Shown piece by piece: positions 1-7,665 of a stretch of DNA of 33,103 bases; position 1 is the stretch's first letter, and the number at the start of each line of letters is the position of its first letter. Position numbers and translations under genes: made by a program. Below the pieces are notes generated by a model, which ran no database searches, was not told where the DNA came from, and saw only the letters and a program-made list of their open reading frames with translations. The stretch covers positions 1 through 33,103 of the forward strand of contig CAMZHD010000009.1 in NCBI GenBank assembly GCA_947306705.1. Direction: 5' to 3'. This stretch comes from an uncultured Caryophanales bacterium. GTDB taxonomy: Bacteria > Bacillota_I > Bacilli_A > RF39 > UBA660.

Positions 1-555
1 AATCCATATAAAATCATTTCTAGTTAAAACCATAATTCCGGAGATAAATCCTAATATAATATACTGAAATAATCTAGGGTTTTCTTCTTCTAGAATTCTA
101 ATGATGATTCCAAAGAAGAATAATATTTCTGGAATTACAATAGTATTATCATATAGTCTTTGGAAACATTCCATGGAGACTGTTATGGGGTTAAATAATA
201 TGACTGTATAGATTAATATTATATAATATTTATTTTTAATCATTTTTTGGAGACTACTGATAAAGTAGGCACTGGAAAGAATATAAAGAATGGAAAAAAA
301 TGAACTATAAGATAAATGAAATGTTTTAGCATAAAACAATATTATCGGGAATACGATTCCTTTTATTAATGTCATTTCATTATATTTCCCTAAGTACATT
401 CCTTTTACTAGATAATGCATATGACTGACCATCAATGCATCATCATATGATAAATTCATAAAATAAAAAGATGGTAAATCAAAACTTATAATAAAACGAA
501 TGAGACTAATACATATTATTGTCAGTAATAACCAATGTTTCTTTATCCATTTCAT
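1..555 (-). CDS. Polytopic membrane protein, GT-C glycosyltransferase-like (3' end cut by window)
   Basis: This is the N-terminal 185 codons of a membrane protein that runs off the left edge. It starts ATGAAATGG with a GGAG box seven bases upstream. The protein opens with a basic stretch and a hydrophobic helix (residues 7-24). An extracytoplasmic loop follows with the acidic pair YDDALM near residue 38, then several more hydrophobic segments. A helix followed by a loop bearing an acidic pair is typical of GT-C membrane glycosyltransferases that use lipid-linked sugars, and the phrase LVKGMYLGKYNEMTLIKG resembles an uncharacterised GT-C-like group in Firmicutes. The family assignment is from memory and is moderate at best. 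It has its own promoter at 579-607. The substrate cannot be told from the sequence. Confidence 0.75.
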   Translation of the reverse strand, partial: MKWIKKHWLLLTIICISLIRFIISFDLPSFYFMNLSYDDALMVSHMHYLVKGMYLGKYNEMTLIKGIVFPIILFYAKTFHLSYSSFFSILYILSSAYFISSLQKMIKNKYYIILIYTVILFNPITVSMECFQRLYDNTIVIPEILFFFGIIIRILEEENPRLFQYIILGFISGIMVLTRNDFIWI

Positions 556-578
556 AAGCGTTCTCCGTTCCAAATCTT

Positions 579-607
579 ATTATAAGAAAAAGAATTTCTC
601 TTGTAAA
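579..607 (-). promoter_or_regulatory. Sigma-A-like promoter for the 1-555 gene
   Basis: On the minus strand TTTACA (602-607) and a perfect TATAAT (579-584) are separated by 17 bp. The -10 lies 23 bases from the start codon. Confidence 0.7.
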
Positions 608-740
608 GGAATATAGAACTATGCATATAATATTCAATTACATAACTAACATCACAAGAACAATAATAATGATTAGGATATAAAGTATATTTGGTGGTTG
701 GTGAATTATTTCATTCAATCTCTTTAAATAATAAAGCCAG

Positions 741-770
741 TAAAAAACCTATGAATTATATCATAGGTTT
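741..770 (-). terminator. Intrinsic terminator of the 769-2235 gene
   Basis: A 10-bp stem (AAACCTATGA paired with TCATAGGTTT, six-base loop) is followed by a T-run on the minus strand. The stem overlaps the stop codon. Confidence 0.85.
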
Positions 771-2235
771 AATTACAAAAGAATATGTTATCTCGAGTCT
801 GATATATACAGGTGTTCGAAGCACTTGTCAAGATTAAGAATGCTTCTCCCGCATCATAATCAAGACGATCTGGGTCTGCTATTCTTAGAGTAATGTTTTC
901 TCCAGGAATTGTACACTCAAACGTGTATGAATTGATATTTGTACAATTTGAAGGGAAATTTGTGAAGTACTCTGTATAAAGCACACTATAACCTTTTGAT
1001 AAATCTATAGGGTATACTGTGTTGTTTGAATAATATACTAAGTTTGTATCTAGAACTACAAAATTATTGTCATGGGATAAAGTATGTTGCATAAATACTT
1101 TTTTACCATATCTGGAATAGAAAGCAGCTGGATCATATTCATAATTACCATTCAACTGATTCAAGTGACTAGGTGTAAATGAAGAAAAACTATAAGCATA
1201 ATCATATTCTTGACTAGACGTTTCTTCATAGGGATTATTGTCACAAACACAAGAATATGGATTAGATTTACACCGACAATGATATGGGTCAGCGGATTCA
1301 CATGATACCAATACATTATATTCATTTTCGTAGGCCCCATTTCTTGGGTTGTATAAATTAACTGTTGTTTTTCCGGAAAATACAATTGGACAACTAACTA
1401 CTCCATTCACTGTAGTGTCACAAGTTTGTGCTAAAGAGTTCATTATATTATTTATTATTTTATTATAATCGTTCTCTTTTTTTAACCTAAAACAGTTGTC
1501 TCTATATAATATACACATATCTACTATTTTATTATGGGAATTCACTAAGTAACGCATCGATACTGTAGAACTATATGTGTTATTATAATAATCATCCCAA
1601 GAATAATAAACATTACTTAAATTAGAAATATCATCTCCAATATGAACGGGGCTTAAAGGAAAGTGATACGCATAGAGGATATCACCTGGATCTCCCTGTT
1701 CATAGGTAATTATAAAATCAAAACTAAATGTTTGAGAAGAATTTGGTAAATCTTCTGGATTGATATCTGTTCTATACTCTATTCTTACTTTATAAGTTTC
1801 ACTGTCACCATCTGCTAATACATGATTGACTATGACTGGATCTCCATTTTCCATTGTTACTTGATAGTTTAAATAAACTGGCAAAGACGAAATAGGAGTA
1901 TTGTTCATCTTACTTGTAACAGCTGTAATGGTAGCAGGAATGGATCCATCATTTACAGCGTCTATCGTAAATTCATAAAAATCTCCTGGTTGATGAAGTG
2001 TAATTTCATAAGAAACGGATGTTTTTGTAGTTGGATTAATTTGTGGTGTTTCTGCACTCACAGATCCTGTTGTTACTTGAACATTATCCCAATAGATATT
2101 CCAAGTAGCATTATTAATATGAGAATATCCAGTAATATTTAAATCCTGCATTAAAATTGCATAGCCTATTCCTACACATAAAAGAAGTACAATTAATAGA
2201 TCATAAAGATATTTTCTCTTTTTTCTTTTTTTCAT
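769..2235 (-). CDS. TasA/CalY-like surface protein with cysteine-rich C-terminal region
   Basis: A 488-residue protein probably exported and processed by the SipW-type peptidase encoded at 7666-8781. Residues 1-10 are basic and residues 11-27 are hydrophobic, ending in GIGYA, followed by LNITG. Residues about 30-180 are a beta-rich domain (ATWNIYWDNVQV, then PGDFYEFTIDAVNDGS, then a D-I-N-P-E-D-L-P motif). That domain is clearly homologous to the one at 29872-30969. The C-terminal 300 residues are unrelated to the other paralogues. They are rich in Tyr, Asn and Ser, with paired cysteines and a short DPYHCRC/NPYSCVC repeat near residues 310-330. ATG follows GAGGAA, with a promoter at 2255-2283 and a terminator at 741-770, so it is monocistronic. 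Likely cell-surface; a role in matrix or adhesion is inferred. Confidence 0.8.
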   Translation of the reverse strand: MKKRKKRKYLYDLLIVLLLCVGIGYAILMQDLNITGYSHINNATWNIYWDNVQVTTGSVSAETPQINPTTKTSVSYEITLHQPGDFYEFTIDAVNDGSIPATITAVTSKMNNTPISSLPVYLNYQVTMENGDPVIVNHVLADGDSETYKVRIEYRTDINPEDLPNSSQTFSFDFIITYEQGDPGDILYAYHFPLSPVHIGDDISNLSNVYYSWDDYYNNTYSSTVSMRYLVNSHNKIVDMCILYRDNCFRLKKENDYNKIINNIMNSLAQTCDTTVNGVVSCPIVFSGKTTVNLYNPRNGAYENEYNVLVSCESADPYHCRCKSNPYSCVCDNNPYEETSSQEYDYAYSFSSFTPSHLNQLNGNYEYDPAAFYSRYGKKVFMQHTLSHDNNFVVLDTNLVYYSNNTVYPIDLSKGYSVLYTEYFTNFPSNCTNINSYTFECTIPGENITLRIADPDRLDYDAGEAFLILTSASNTCIYQTRDNIFFCN

Positions 2236-2254
2236 ACCCTATTCCTCTATAGTA

Positions 2255-2283
2255 ATTTTATCATTGTTCCTAAATCATGTAAA
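2255..2283 (-). promoter_or_regulatory. Promoter of the 769-2235 surface-protein gene
   Basis: On the minus strand TTTACA (2278-2283), a 17-bp spacer and TAAAAT (2255-2260). The -10 is also preceded by TGn. Confidence 0.7.
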
Positions 2284-2290
2284 GATAATA

Positions 2291-2316
2291 AAAAAGAATA
2301 CTTTCGTATTCTTTTT
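2291..2316 (-). terminator. Intrinsic terminator of the 2316-2780 gene
   Basis: An 11-bp perfect stem (AAAAAGAATAC with its complement) and a TTTC loop, with a T-run on the minus strand. It abuts the stop codon and lies just upstream of the 2255-2283 promoter, insulating the next gene. Confidence 0.85.
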
Positions 2317-2780
2317 TATCGATATGGATTATTTCCATCATTTGTTAATGTATAAGGTTTTGGATATCCTGCATTTACTTCTCTTAATCTAGCTTCTGGA
2401 ATTTCTCCCGGTTGTAATTGTTGATGGCTTTCTTCCATCATAGCTGCTAATTCCTCAGGAGTTCGCTTTAATCCTGCTCTTACATTTTCTAATTCTCCTT
2501 CTGGAATTTCCCCTGGTTGTAATTGTTGGTTGTCTTTGTCAGTCATTGACAATTCCATTGGACTACGAACGCATCCATGTGATCCATTTTCATATCTCAT
2601 ATCAGAAGGTGTTCTATTCTCAAATTGTTGATCTGGTCCTTGAATTGCTTTTTCTTCTTCTGCGTAAATGTGAAATTTATTTTTAGAAACAGCTAGTGCT
2701 TGTCTTGCTAAAGCTGCCATTTTTTCACCATATTCTATGATTTGAAGAAGTCTTTCCTCATCTATTTCTATTTTTCCCAT
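2316..2780 (-). CDS. Hypothetical acidic soluble protein with 35-residue tandem repeat
   Basis: A 154-residue protein of unrecognised family. It has no signal peptide or membrane segment. Residues 1-40 look alpha-helical (EERLLQIIEYGEKMAALARQ). The rest is polar and probably disordered, with one Cys. Two copies of a 35-residue unit begin [NH]QQLQPGEIPE; they are in phase and lie in the C-terminal half. The start is firm: ATG is preceded by AGGAGG with a seven-base spacer, and an extended -10 promoter lies at 2802-2810. It is a single-gene unit with its own terminator, between tRNA-Arg and the surface-protein gene. No function can be given. Confidence 0.75.
   Translation of the reverse strand: MGKIEIDEERLLQIIEYGEKMAALARQALAVSKNKFHIYAEEEKAIQGPDQQFENRTPSDMRYENGSHGCVRSPMELSMTDKDNQQLQPGEIPEGELENVRAGLKRTPEELAAMMEESHQQLQPGEIPEARLREVNAGYPKPYTLTNDGNNPYR
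2393..2528 (-). repeat. Two-copy tandem repeat, 105-bp period
   Basis: The 31-bp segments 2393-2423 and 2498-2528 differ at two positions and lie exactly 105 bp (35 codons) apart. They encode QQLQPGEIPE. The second copy is followed by diverged sequence, so only the core of the unit is well conserved. Confidence 0.8.
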
Positions 2781-2801
2781 ATATATCCTCCTATTATTTT
2801 A

Positions 2802-2810
2802 ATTGTACCA
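2802..2810 (-). promoter_or_regulatory. Extended -10 promoter for 2316-2780
   Basis: TGGTACAAT on the minus strand fits TGn-TATAAT with one mismatch. No convincing -35 is seen 17 bp upstream. Confidence 0.5.
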
Positions 2811-2850
2811 CTCTTTTTCTGTATTTGTATATTAAAGTTGATTGGTTGAC

Positions 2851-2879
2851 ACAAAAAAAAGAACTTGATATAAGTTCTT
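2851..2879 (-). terminator. Intrinsic terminator after tRNA-Arg
   Basis: An 8-bp stem (AAGAACTT/AAGTTCTT, five-base loop) followed by eight T residues on the minus strand, ten bases beyond the CCA end of the tRNA. Confidence 0.8.
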
Positions 2880-2888
2880 ATTTTTAAA

Positions 2889-2965
2889 TGGTGTACCCGA
2901 TGAGAATCGAACTCATGACCTACCGCTTAGGAGGCGATTGCTCTATCCTACTGAGCTACGGATAC
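2889..2965 (-). tRNA. tRNA-Arg, anticodon CCU, CCA encoded
   Basis: Complete cloverleaf on the minus strand. The acceptor stem GTATCCG pairs with CGGGTAC (one G-T pair). The D stem is GCTC/GAGC and the anticodon stem is ATCGC/GCGGT around CTCCTAA, giving anticodon CCT for AGG codons. The T arm carries GTTCGAATC. The discriminator is A and CCA is encoded. It lies 17 bases downstream of the RNase J gene with only a hairpin between, so cotranscription with that gene is possible. Confidence 0.95.
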
Positions 2966-2982
2966 AGATAAGAAGTATATTT

Positions 2983-4635
2983 CTATACTTCTTGAACCAC
3001 TGTAATAATCATTGGTTTAGATTCCGTTTCTTGATAGAAGAATTTTCCTAAAACATCTCTTACATCATTTTTTATTTTTGCATAGTCTACTCGTTTCATA
3101 TTTTCTTCAATACTTTGTTCAATGACTTCTTTTGAGATTTTCTTTGTTTCTTCTAATAAATCTTGGGACTCTTTTACATAGATAAATCCACGAGTTAAGA
3201 TTTCTGGCCCTCCTACAATATTCTTTGTTGTTTTATCTAGTGTACAACTGATAATGACAATTCCATTCGATCCTAACATTTCTCTATCTTTTAATACTAA
3301 GTCTCCTACATCTCCTCCATTGTTTCCACTGATTAGGATTTGATCGGTTTCAATGTGTTCAAAAGATTCAATGTTTTCTCCATCATCAAATTCTACTACA
3401 TCTCCATTTAATTTTAATAGTATATTTTCTTTTGGAATTCCTAATTGTTCTGCGATTTCTGCATTTGCATATTGATTTCTATATTCTCCTTTTACTGGGA
3501 AGAAATATTTTGGTTGCATCAAATCAATCATTAACATTAAGTCTTCTTGAGAGGCATGGTGAAGTAAATGCTTTTTACTCGATAAGCTAATGGCATCGGC
3601 TCCTAACATAGCAATCTCATCCATGATAGTCGCAAGACGTTTTTCAATTCCTGCATAAGATGGTTCTGTAATAAAAATGGTGTCTGTTTCTCGTATGGTG
3701 ATATATTTATCAAATCCATGAATAATTCTTTCTAGATTTGCGAATGGTTTTTCTTTTTCATCGGATATTAATACGACTGAATTCTTGTTTTCTAAGTCTG
3801 CAAGAGTTCCAATCTTATCTCGATCAATCTTTAAGTATCCATCATCAATTGCTTTATGAATTAGCTCTTGTAGGGGTTTCCCCATAATAACAATTTTTCT
3901 TTTTGTTTTGGATACTTCATCAAATACTTCTTGAATACGATGGAAGTGTGCAGGGAATATCGTAGCGATGATTCTTTCTTTTGATTTATTTAAAACATCT
4001 CGAATAAATTCTCCTACTCTATTTTGAGGAGAAGTATGTCCTGGTTTATCTGCATAGAAAGATTCACATAATAAGCATAATACTCCTTGTTTTCCAACAT
4101 ACGCTAATTTTCCAATATCCGTTTTATATCCACCCATCATGGTAGAATCAAACGTAAAGTCTCCTGTGTATACGATTGCTCCATCTGGTGTATATAGTAC
4201 ATAACATACTGCATCTGGGATGGAATGTGTTACACTAATTGGAAAAATTGCATTCTTTCCAAAATCTATTTTTACGTGTGGTTTAATTTCTATTAAGTTT
4301 GGTTTTTCTACGATTGTTTTATCAATATCATGGTTCACAATCGCTAACGTTAATTTTGTTCCATAAATAGGAATATTAGGAAGTTTCTCAATAATATCAG
4401 GAGCAGCTCCCATATTTCCTTCATGTCCATGTGTTAAGAATATTCCTTTAATATTCTTTTCATTTTGTATTAAATAATCAAAATTTGGAATAATATAATC
4501 TATTCCTAAATTGATATCATTGTCATACTTTAGACCGGCATCAAATATAAATATGTCTTCATCTACTTTGACTACATACATATTTTTTCCGTTTTCATTT
4601 AAACCGCCTAAAGCAAATATTTTAATTTTACTCAT
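2983..4635 (-). CDS. RNase J-family protein with degenerate metal site (J2-like)
   Basis: A 550-residue protein with the full RNase J architecture: metallo-beta-lactamase, beta-CASP and a C-terminal domain. RNase J1/J2 form the 5'-3' exonuclease and endonuclease complex of Firmicute mRNA decay and rRNA maturation. Numbered from the ATG at 4635 (GGAG five bases upstream, TGCTATAAT promoter at 4682-4690), H69, H71, H137, D159 and H360 are in place. The HxHxDH motif reads HGHEGN, so Asp73 is Gly and His74 is Asn. The conserved C-terminal PxHGEYR motif reads PVKGEYR, so that His is Lys382. Three of seven metal ligands are therefore missing, as in, and beyond, the degenerate J2 paralogue of Bacillus. 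It is probably a structural or RNA-binding partner of a true RNase J1 encoded elsewhere. A reading from 4683 would add 16 residues but has no ribosome site. Confidence 0.9.
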   Translation of the reverse strand: MSKIKIFALGGLNENGKNMYVVKVDEDIFIFDAGLKYDNDINLGIDYIIPNFDYLIQNEKNIKGIFLTHGHEGNMGAAPDIIEKLPNIPIYGTKLTLAIVNHDIDKTIVEKPNLIEIKPHVKIDFGKNAIFPISVTHSIPDAVCYVLYTPDGAIVYTGDFTFDSTMMGGYKTDIGKLAYVGKQGVLCLLCESFYADKPGHTSPQNRVGEFIRDVLNKSKERIIATIFPAHFHRIQEVFDEVSKTKRKIVIMGKPLQELIHKAIDDGYLKIDRDKIGTLADLENKNSVVLISDEKEKPFANLERIIHGFDKYITIRETDTIFITEPSYAGIEKRLATIMDEIAMLGADAISLSSKKHLLHHASQEDLMLMIDLMQPKYFFPVKGEYRNQYANAEIAEQLGIPKENILLKLNGDVVEFDDGENIESFEHIETDQILISGNNGGDVGDLVLKDREMLGSNGIVIISCTLDKTTKNIVGGPEILTRGFIYVKESQDLLEETKKISKEVIEQSIEENMKRVDYAKIKNDVRDVLGKFFYQETESKPMIITVVQEV

Positions 4636-4681
4636 TGTATCTCCTTTCTTTTCTTTTTCCAAACGAATAAACAGCAATCTC

Positions 4682-4690
4682 ATTATAGCA
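4682..4690 (-). promoter_or_regulatory. Extended -10 promoter for the RNase J gene
   Basis: TGCTATAAT on the minus strand, 47 bases upstream of the chosen ATG. The -35 position holds only T-rich sequence from the neighbouring terminator. A start at 4683 would fall within this -10, which supports the start at 4635. Confidence 0.6.
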
Positions 4691-4700
4691 CTTTTTCATA

Positions 4701-4728
4701 AAAAAAGAAAAGAATTCTTTTCTTTTTT
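4701..4728 (-). terminator. Palindromic intrinsic terminator of the 4727-6223 gene
   Basis: A perfect 28-bp palindrome centred on GAATTC with A/T flanks, T-run on the minus strand, overlapping the stop codon at 4727-4729. Confidence 0.75.
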
Positions 4729-6223
4729 AACTAAATGATACAGAGCCATCCTCTTCTACTCTATAGCTTACTTGATTCATGTCTAGTACTAACATTGGTC
4801 TAACTTTTGCAGATTCTGTTCCACCTTCTATGGCTCCTGCTTCTGTTCCAGTAGCAATTTTAACTCCGTTTAGTCCGGTTCCAGCTTTTATCATTCCATA
4901 ACTGATATTTCCATTTGATACATCCGTTACACGAGTCGCAAGGAAATAATCGGTTCCTCCAAAGATTAGATTGTATGTTTCTGTTGGAAGAAGATTTTGT
5001 AAATTCTCAGCTGAAATGGAATAATTGGTTTGATAAGTATTAATGCTATCCTTTCGAGAAATCCTCATATCTGTATAGGCAATTGGAGCCGATATATAAA
5101 CGGATTCATTGTTGATAGCCGTTAGGTCTACATCATTCTCTGAAGAGAAGGTGTCTGATAGATAAACACTTCCTACCCTTTGAACGCTTCCATATGGGTT
5201 AGAAGTTGTATAGTAATCACCTATAATCGATTCTACGTTTTGATAACTCCAAATAGGATTTCCATAAACATCGACATATCCAACGCCTCCATGGGCTTGA
5301 ATAATTTTTTCTTCAATATCACTTAGACGCATACTTCTACCAGTTGCTCCGACTCCTCCTCCATATTGCATTTCGCAAATATCATCTAGAAGGAATACAA
5401 AGTTTGTCCATCCTGTATGTCCTCCAAAGGATACATTCTGAGAGGTTGTTGCCGTTGCGATTAGTGTTACTGTATTATTATCTGGATCTTTTGACCATAC
5501 TTTCCATGACAATGCATTTTGCGTTAGTGTAGTTGCTGAACTACTACCAGAGTATGTTTCCTTTGCAAGTTTATACGTTCTATTGTTGGCTCTAAATCCA
5601 TTTTGATTGGCATTTGGCGACCAAGTAGAGTTTTCTGTATGAGAAGAAGCTGTATAATTTGCTGTTGCATTGATTGGAATATCTGCTAATACTGTTTGAG
5701 GTGGTTCAACCCAATCAATATTAACATATGAATTTACATATGTATTTGTGATAGTTGTTAGACTTGGATCATATTTATAGGTAATATGGAACGTTAAAGT
5801 ATCTCCTGCAGCAAGTAAATCTCCTGGATTTAAATCAGATACACAAATGATTTCTGGATTGTTATAAAACTCTGGAATATATTGTAATCCATTATATAAA
5901 TAATTCATTCCAGAAGTATTCATTACAGATACTTCATACGTAATATAAGAAGCTAAATCATTTGACAAAATAATTCTATGAGAGAACATACTTTGATAAT
6001 ACGTTACTACTCTAGAATTTGCAGTATCTGCTAGATAACTATCAGAGATTGCCATATTAGAAATAAAGATACCGGTTTGCCCTACTGCTGTGGCATCTCC
6101 TGTTATATTAAAAGTTTTCCCACTCATTTGAGCATATCCAACACCTAAAAAGAGAACTGCGAATACAATTAGGCATAAATAGATGTTCTTTGTGATAAAT
6201 TGTAAAAATTGTCTATGCTTCAT
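4727..6223 (-). CDS. Large TasA/CalY-like surface protein of the SipW operon
   Basis: A 498-residue exported protein. Residues 1-13 are polar and basic. Residues 14-29 are a hydrophobic helix ending LGVGYA, followed by FNITGDATAVG, the same leader pattern as the small subunit at 8824-9312. Residues 40-175 form a beta-rich domain. Residues about 185-498 are a second module whose end (YFLATR, then KVRPMLVLD near the C-terminus) resembles the YWLASR...VRPVV module found at the C-terminus of many Firmicute surface proteins; that likeness is from memory. The start follows AGGAGG. It is the last gene of the 9312-to-4727 series, but a hairpin at 6239-6287 separates it from the gene before, so its expression may be lower than that of the upstream genes. 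It is probably a tip, anchor or minor subunit of the assembled surface structure (inference). Confidence 0.8.
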   Translation of the reverse strand: MKHRQFLQFITKNIYLCLIVFAVLFLGVGYAQMSGKTFNITGDATAVGQTGIFISNMAISDSYLADTANSRVVTYYQSMFSHRIILSNDLASYITYEVSVMNTSGMNYLYNGLQYIPEFYNNPEIICVSDLNPGDLLAAGDTLTFHITYKYDPSLTTITNTYVNSYVNIDWVEPPQTVLADIPINATANYTASSHTENSTWSPNANQNGFRANNRTYKLAKETYSGSSSATTLTQNALSWKVWSKDPDNNTVTLIATATTSQNVSFGGHTGWTNFVFLLDDICEMQYGGGVGATGRSMRLSDIEEKIIQAHGGVGYVDVYGNPIWSYQNVESIIGDYYTTSNPYGSVQRVGSVYLSDTFSSENDVDLTAINNESVYISAPIAYTDMRISRKDSINTYQTNYSISAENLQNLLPTETYNLIFGGTDYFLATRVTDVSNGNISYGMIKAGTGLNGVKIATGTEAGAIEGGTESAKVRPMLVLDMNQVSYRVEEDGSVSFS

Positions 6224-6238
6224 AGTTCTCCTCCTAAA

Positions 6239-6287
6239 AAAGATACGTTTCTTTCTGCAAACTGCTTATAGAATACCGTATCTTTTA
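6239..6287 (-). terminator. Long-loop hairpin before the large surface-protein gene (partial terminator or attenuator)
   Basis: A 10-bp stem (AAAAGATACG / CGTATCTTTT) encloses a 29-base loop, followed on the minus strand by six T residues and then the AGGAGG ribosome site of the 4727-6223 gene. It could terminate most transcripts after the DUF5305-like gene, or mark a processing site that sets subunit ratios. Confidence 0.5.
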
Positions 6288-6296
6288 TTTGCTTAT

Positions 6297-7652
6297 TTAT
6301 TTCTTATTTTTCTTAGCAGTGTCTTTTTTAGTTTTCTTTTCTTTTTTCTTTAATTCTTTTTCTGCTTTACGAATTTCATTGATATCAAAACTACTTGTTT
6401 TTTCTAGTTGATCATATAAGTCTTTTCCACTTTCTTTTACGTTTTGTACAATATTCTTTTCATCAATTTTTGGCATTGAAGTTGTCATTGTAATTTGTTC
6501 TTTAATATACTTATCTGTATATTTCTTATTCTTTAAGAACTCTTTATGTGGAATTTCTGTAATATCATACGTTGGTACTTCATTTCCATCCATTTTTGCT
6601 TTAATATCACATACTCTTAATGCATATGTATATATCAAACTATTGGTTGCTGGAATAATGAAGAATGTTCCATCTTTTTGATCATTCTCAAGCATTAAGA
6701 TTGGTTGTTTCAATGTATCTCTTATCTCTAACATATCATTGAAGGATTCAATCTTTAATACTTGTGAGGTACCAATATCATAAGTACCATTGATTCTTTG
6801 AATATAAGAATCATAATTGTTCATAATACTCTTAATTTCTTTATCATAAATCATTTGAGCAGTCTTTGTTCTTTGACTATAAATGATTAGATAGAATGCA
6901 TAAACAAATGCAATTAATAAGTAGAATAAACTGATTACTAAAATCCATGTAGGATCTTCAGCTTTTGTAATTTCAATACGATTATTTGTATTCCTAATAA
7001 CATTATTGGCAATATCGATAGATACTGTTTTTTCTGTTAATGGAATGGTTAGACTAGATACTTTCTTTTCTGCTAAAGCAGCAGTATTACTCTTGTCTAT
7101 ATCTTGTACATTTACATATAAGTAAACATTTAATACAGCATTTGTATTCGTTAAATCATAAATATCTTTAAATCTACTAGCTATATTATTATATTGTTCA
7201 TAATTGATACTTAATACTTCATCAATATTCATATCCCCTGAACCAACAGCTAGTTGTTTTGTAATTAGATCTTCGCTAAAGTGATAAATATTATTATCAT
7301 TTCTTGAATCTTCTACGTCTGCTTCTACCGTAATACGATAAGAATATTTATAGTTTACATCTTCTGAAAATTTTAATTGATATTTAAAATTAGCAGATAT
7401 AGATTCAATTAGACTGGCTACGAATCCTTTTCCTTCATCATCCGATTTATCTAGGTATTCTTCTTTATAGAATTCATTTTCTTTTAGATATACCTTATAA
7501 TCTATATTACTATTTTCACTATAAGTAATATATTTTGCTTTATCTCTTGTAAGGTAAAAAGTCAAAGCAGCTAATCCAATCATGGAAGACACAATTACCA
7601 TTAAAAGTAAATTTTTAATTTCTGTCTTTCTAATACTATCTTTCTTATCCAT
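6297..7652 (-). CDS. DUF5305-like bitopic membrane protein of the SipW operon
   Basis: A 451-residue protein. A cytoplasmic N-terminus is followed by a membrane helix (about residues 14-33), an extracytoplasmic domain of about 200 residues (IDYKVYLKENEFYKEEYL, NFKYQLKFS, YSYRITVEADVE), a second helix (about 236-258) and a cytoplasmic tail. The tail ends in a very Lys-rich stretch. This two-helix layout and the opening YKVYLKENxxY motif match DUF5305, a family often found beside SipW-type peptidases in archaea and Firmicutes. The family name is from memory. ATG at 7652 is chosen because GAGGGA lies seven bases upstream; the in-frame TTG two codons earlier is too close to it. It lies 13 bases after the peptidase gene, so the two are cotranscribed. 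A role as chaperone or scaffold for processing the surface proteins is inferred. Confidence 0.8.
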   Translation of the reverse strand: MDKKDSIRKTEIKNLLLMVIVSSMIGLAALTFYLTRDKAKYITYSENSNIDYKVYLKENEFYKEEYLDKSDDEGKGFVASLIESISANFKYQLKFSEDVNYKYSYRITVEADVEDSRNDNNIYHFSEDLITKQLAVGSGDMNIDEVLSINYEQYNNIASRFKDIYDLTNTNAVLNVYLYVNVQDIDKSNTAALAEKKVSSLTIPLTEKTVSIDIANNVIRNTNNRIEITKAEDPTWILVISLFYLLIAFVYAFYLIIYSQRTKTAQMIYDKEIKSIMNNYDSYIQRINGTYDIGTSQVLKIESFNDMLEIRDTLKQPILMLENDQKDGTFFIIPATNSLIYTYALRVCDIKAKMDGNEVPTYDITEIPHKEFLKNKKYTDKYIKEQITMTTSMPKIDEKNIVQNVKESGKDLYDQLEKTSSFDINEIRKAEKELKKKEKKTKKDTAKKNKK

Positions 7653-7665
7653 TTTCAATCCCTCT

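Noticed and set aside
1161-1385. Open frame on the minus strand within the surface-protein gene
   Set aside because: Wholly inside 769-2235 in another frame, no ribosome site, and its Ile-rich content follows from the overlapping Tyr/Asn codons.
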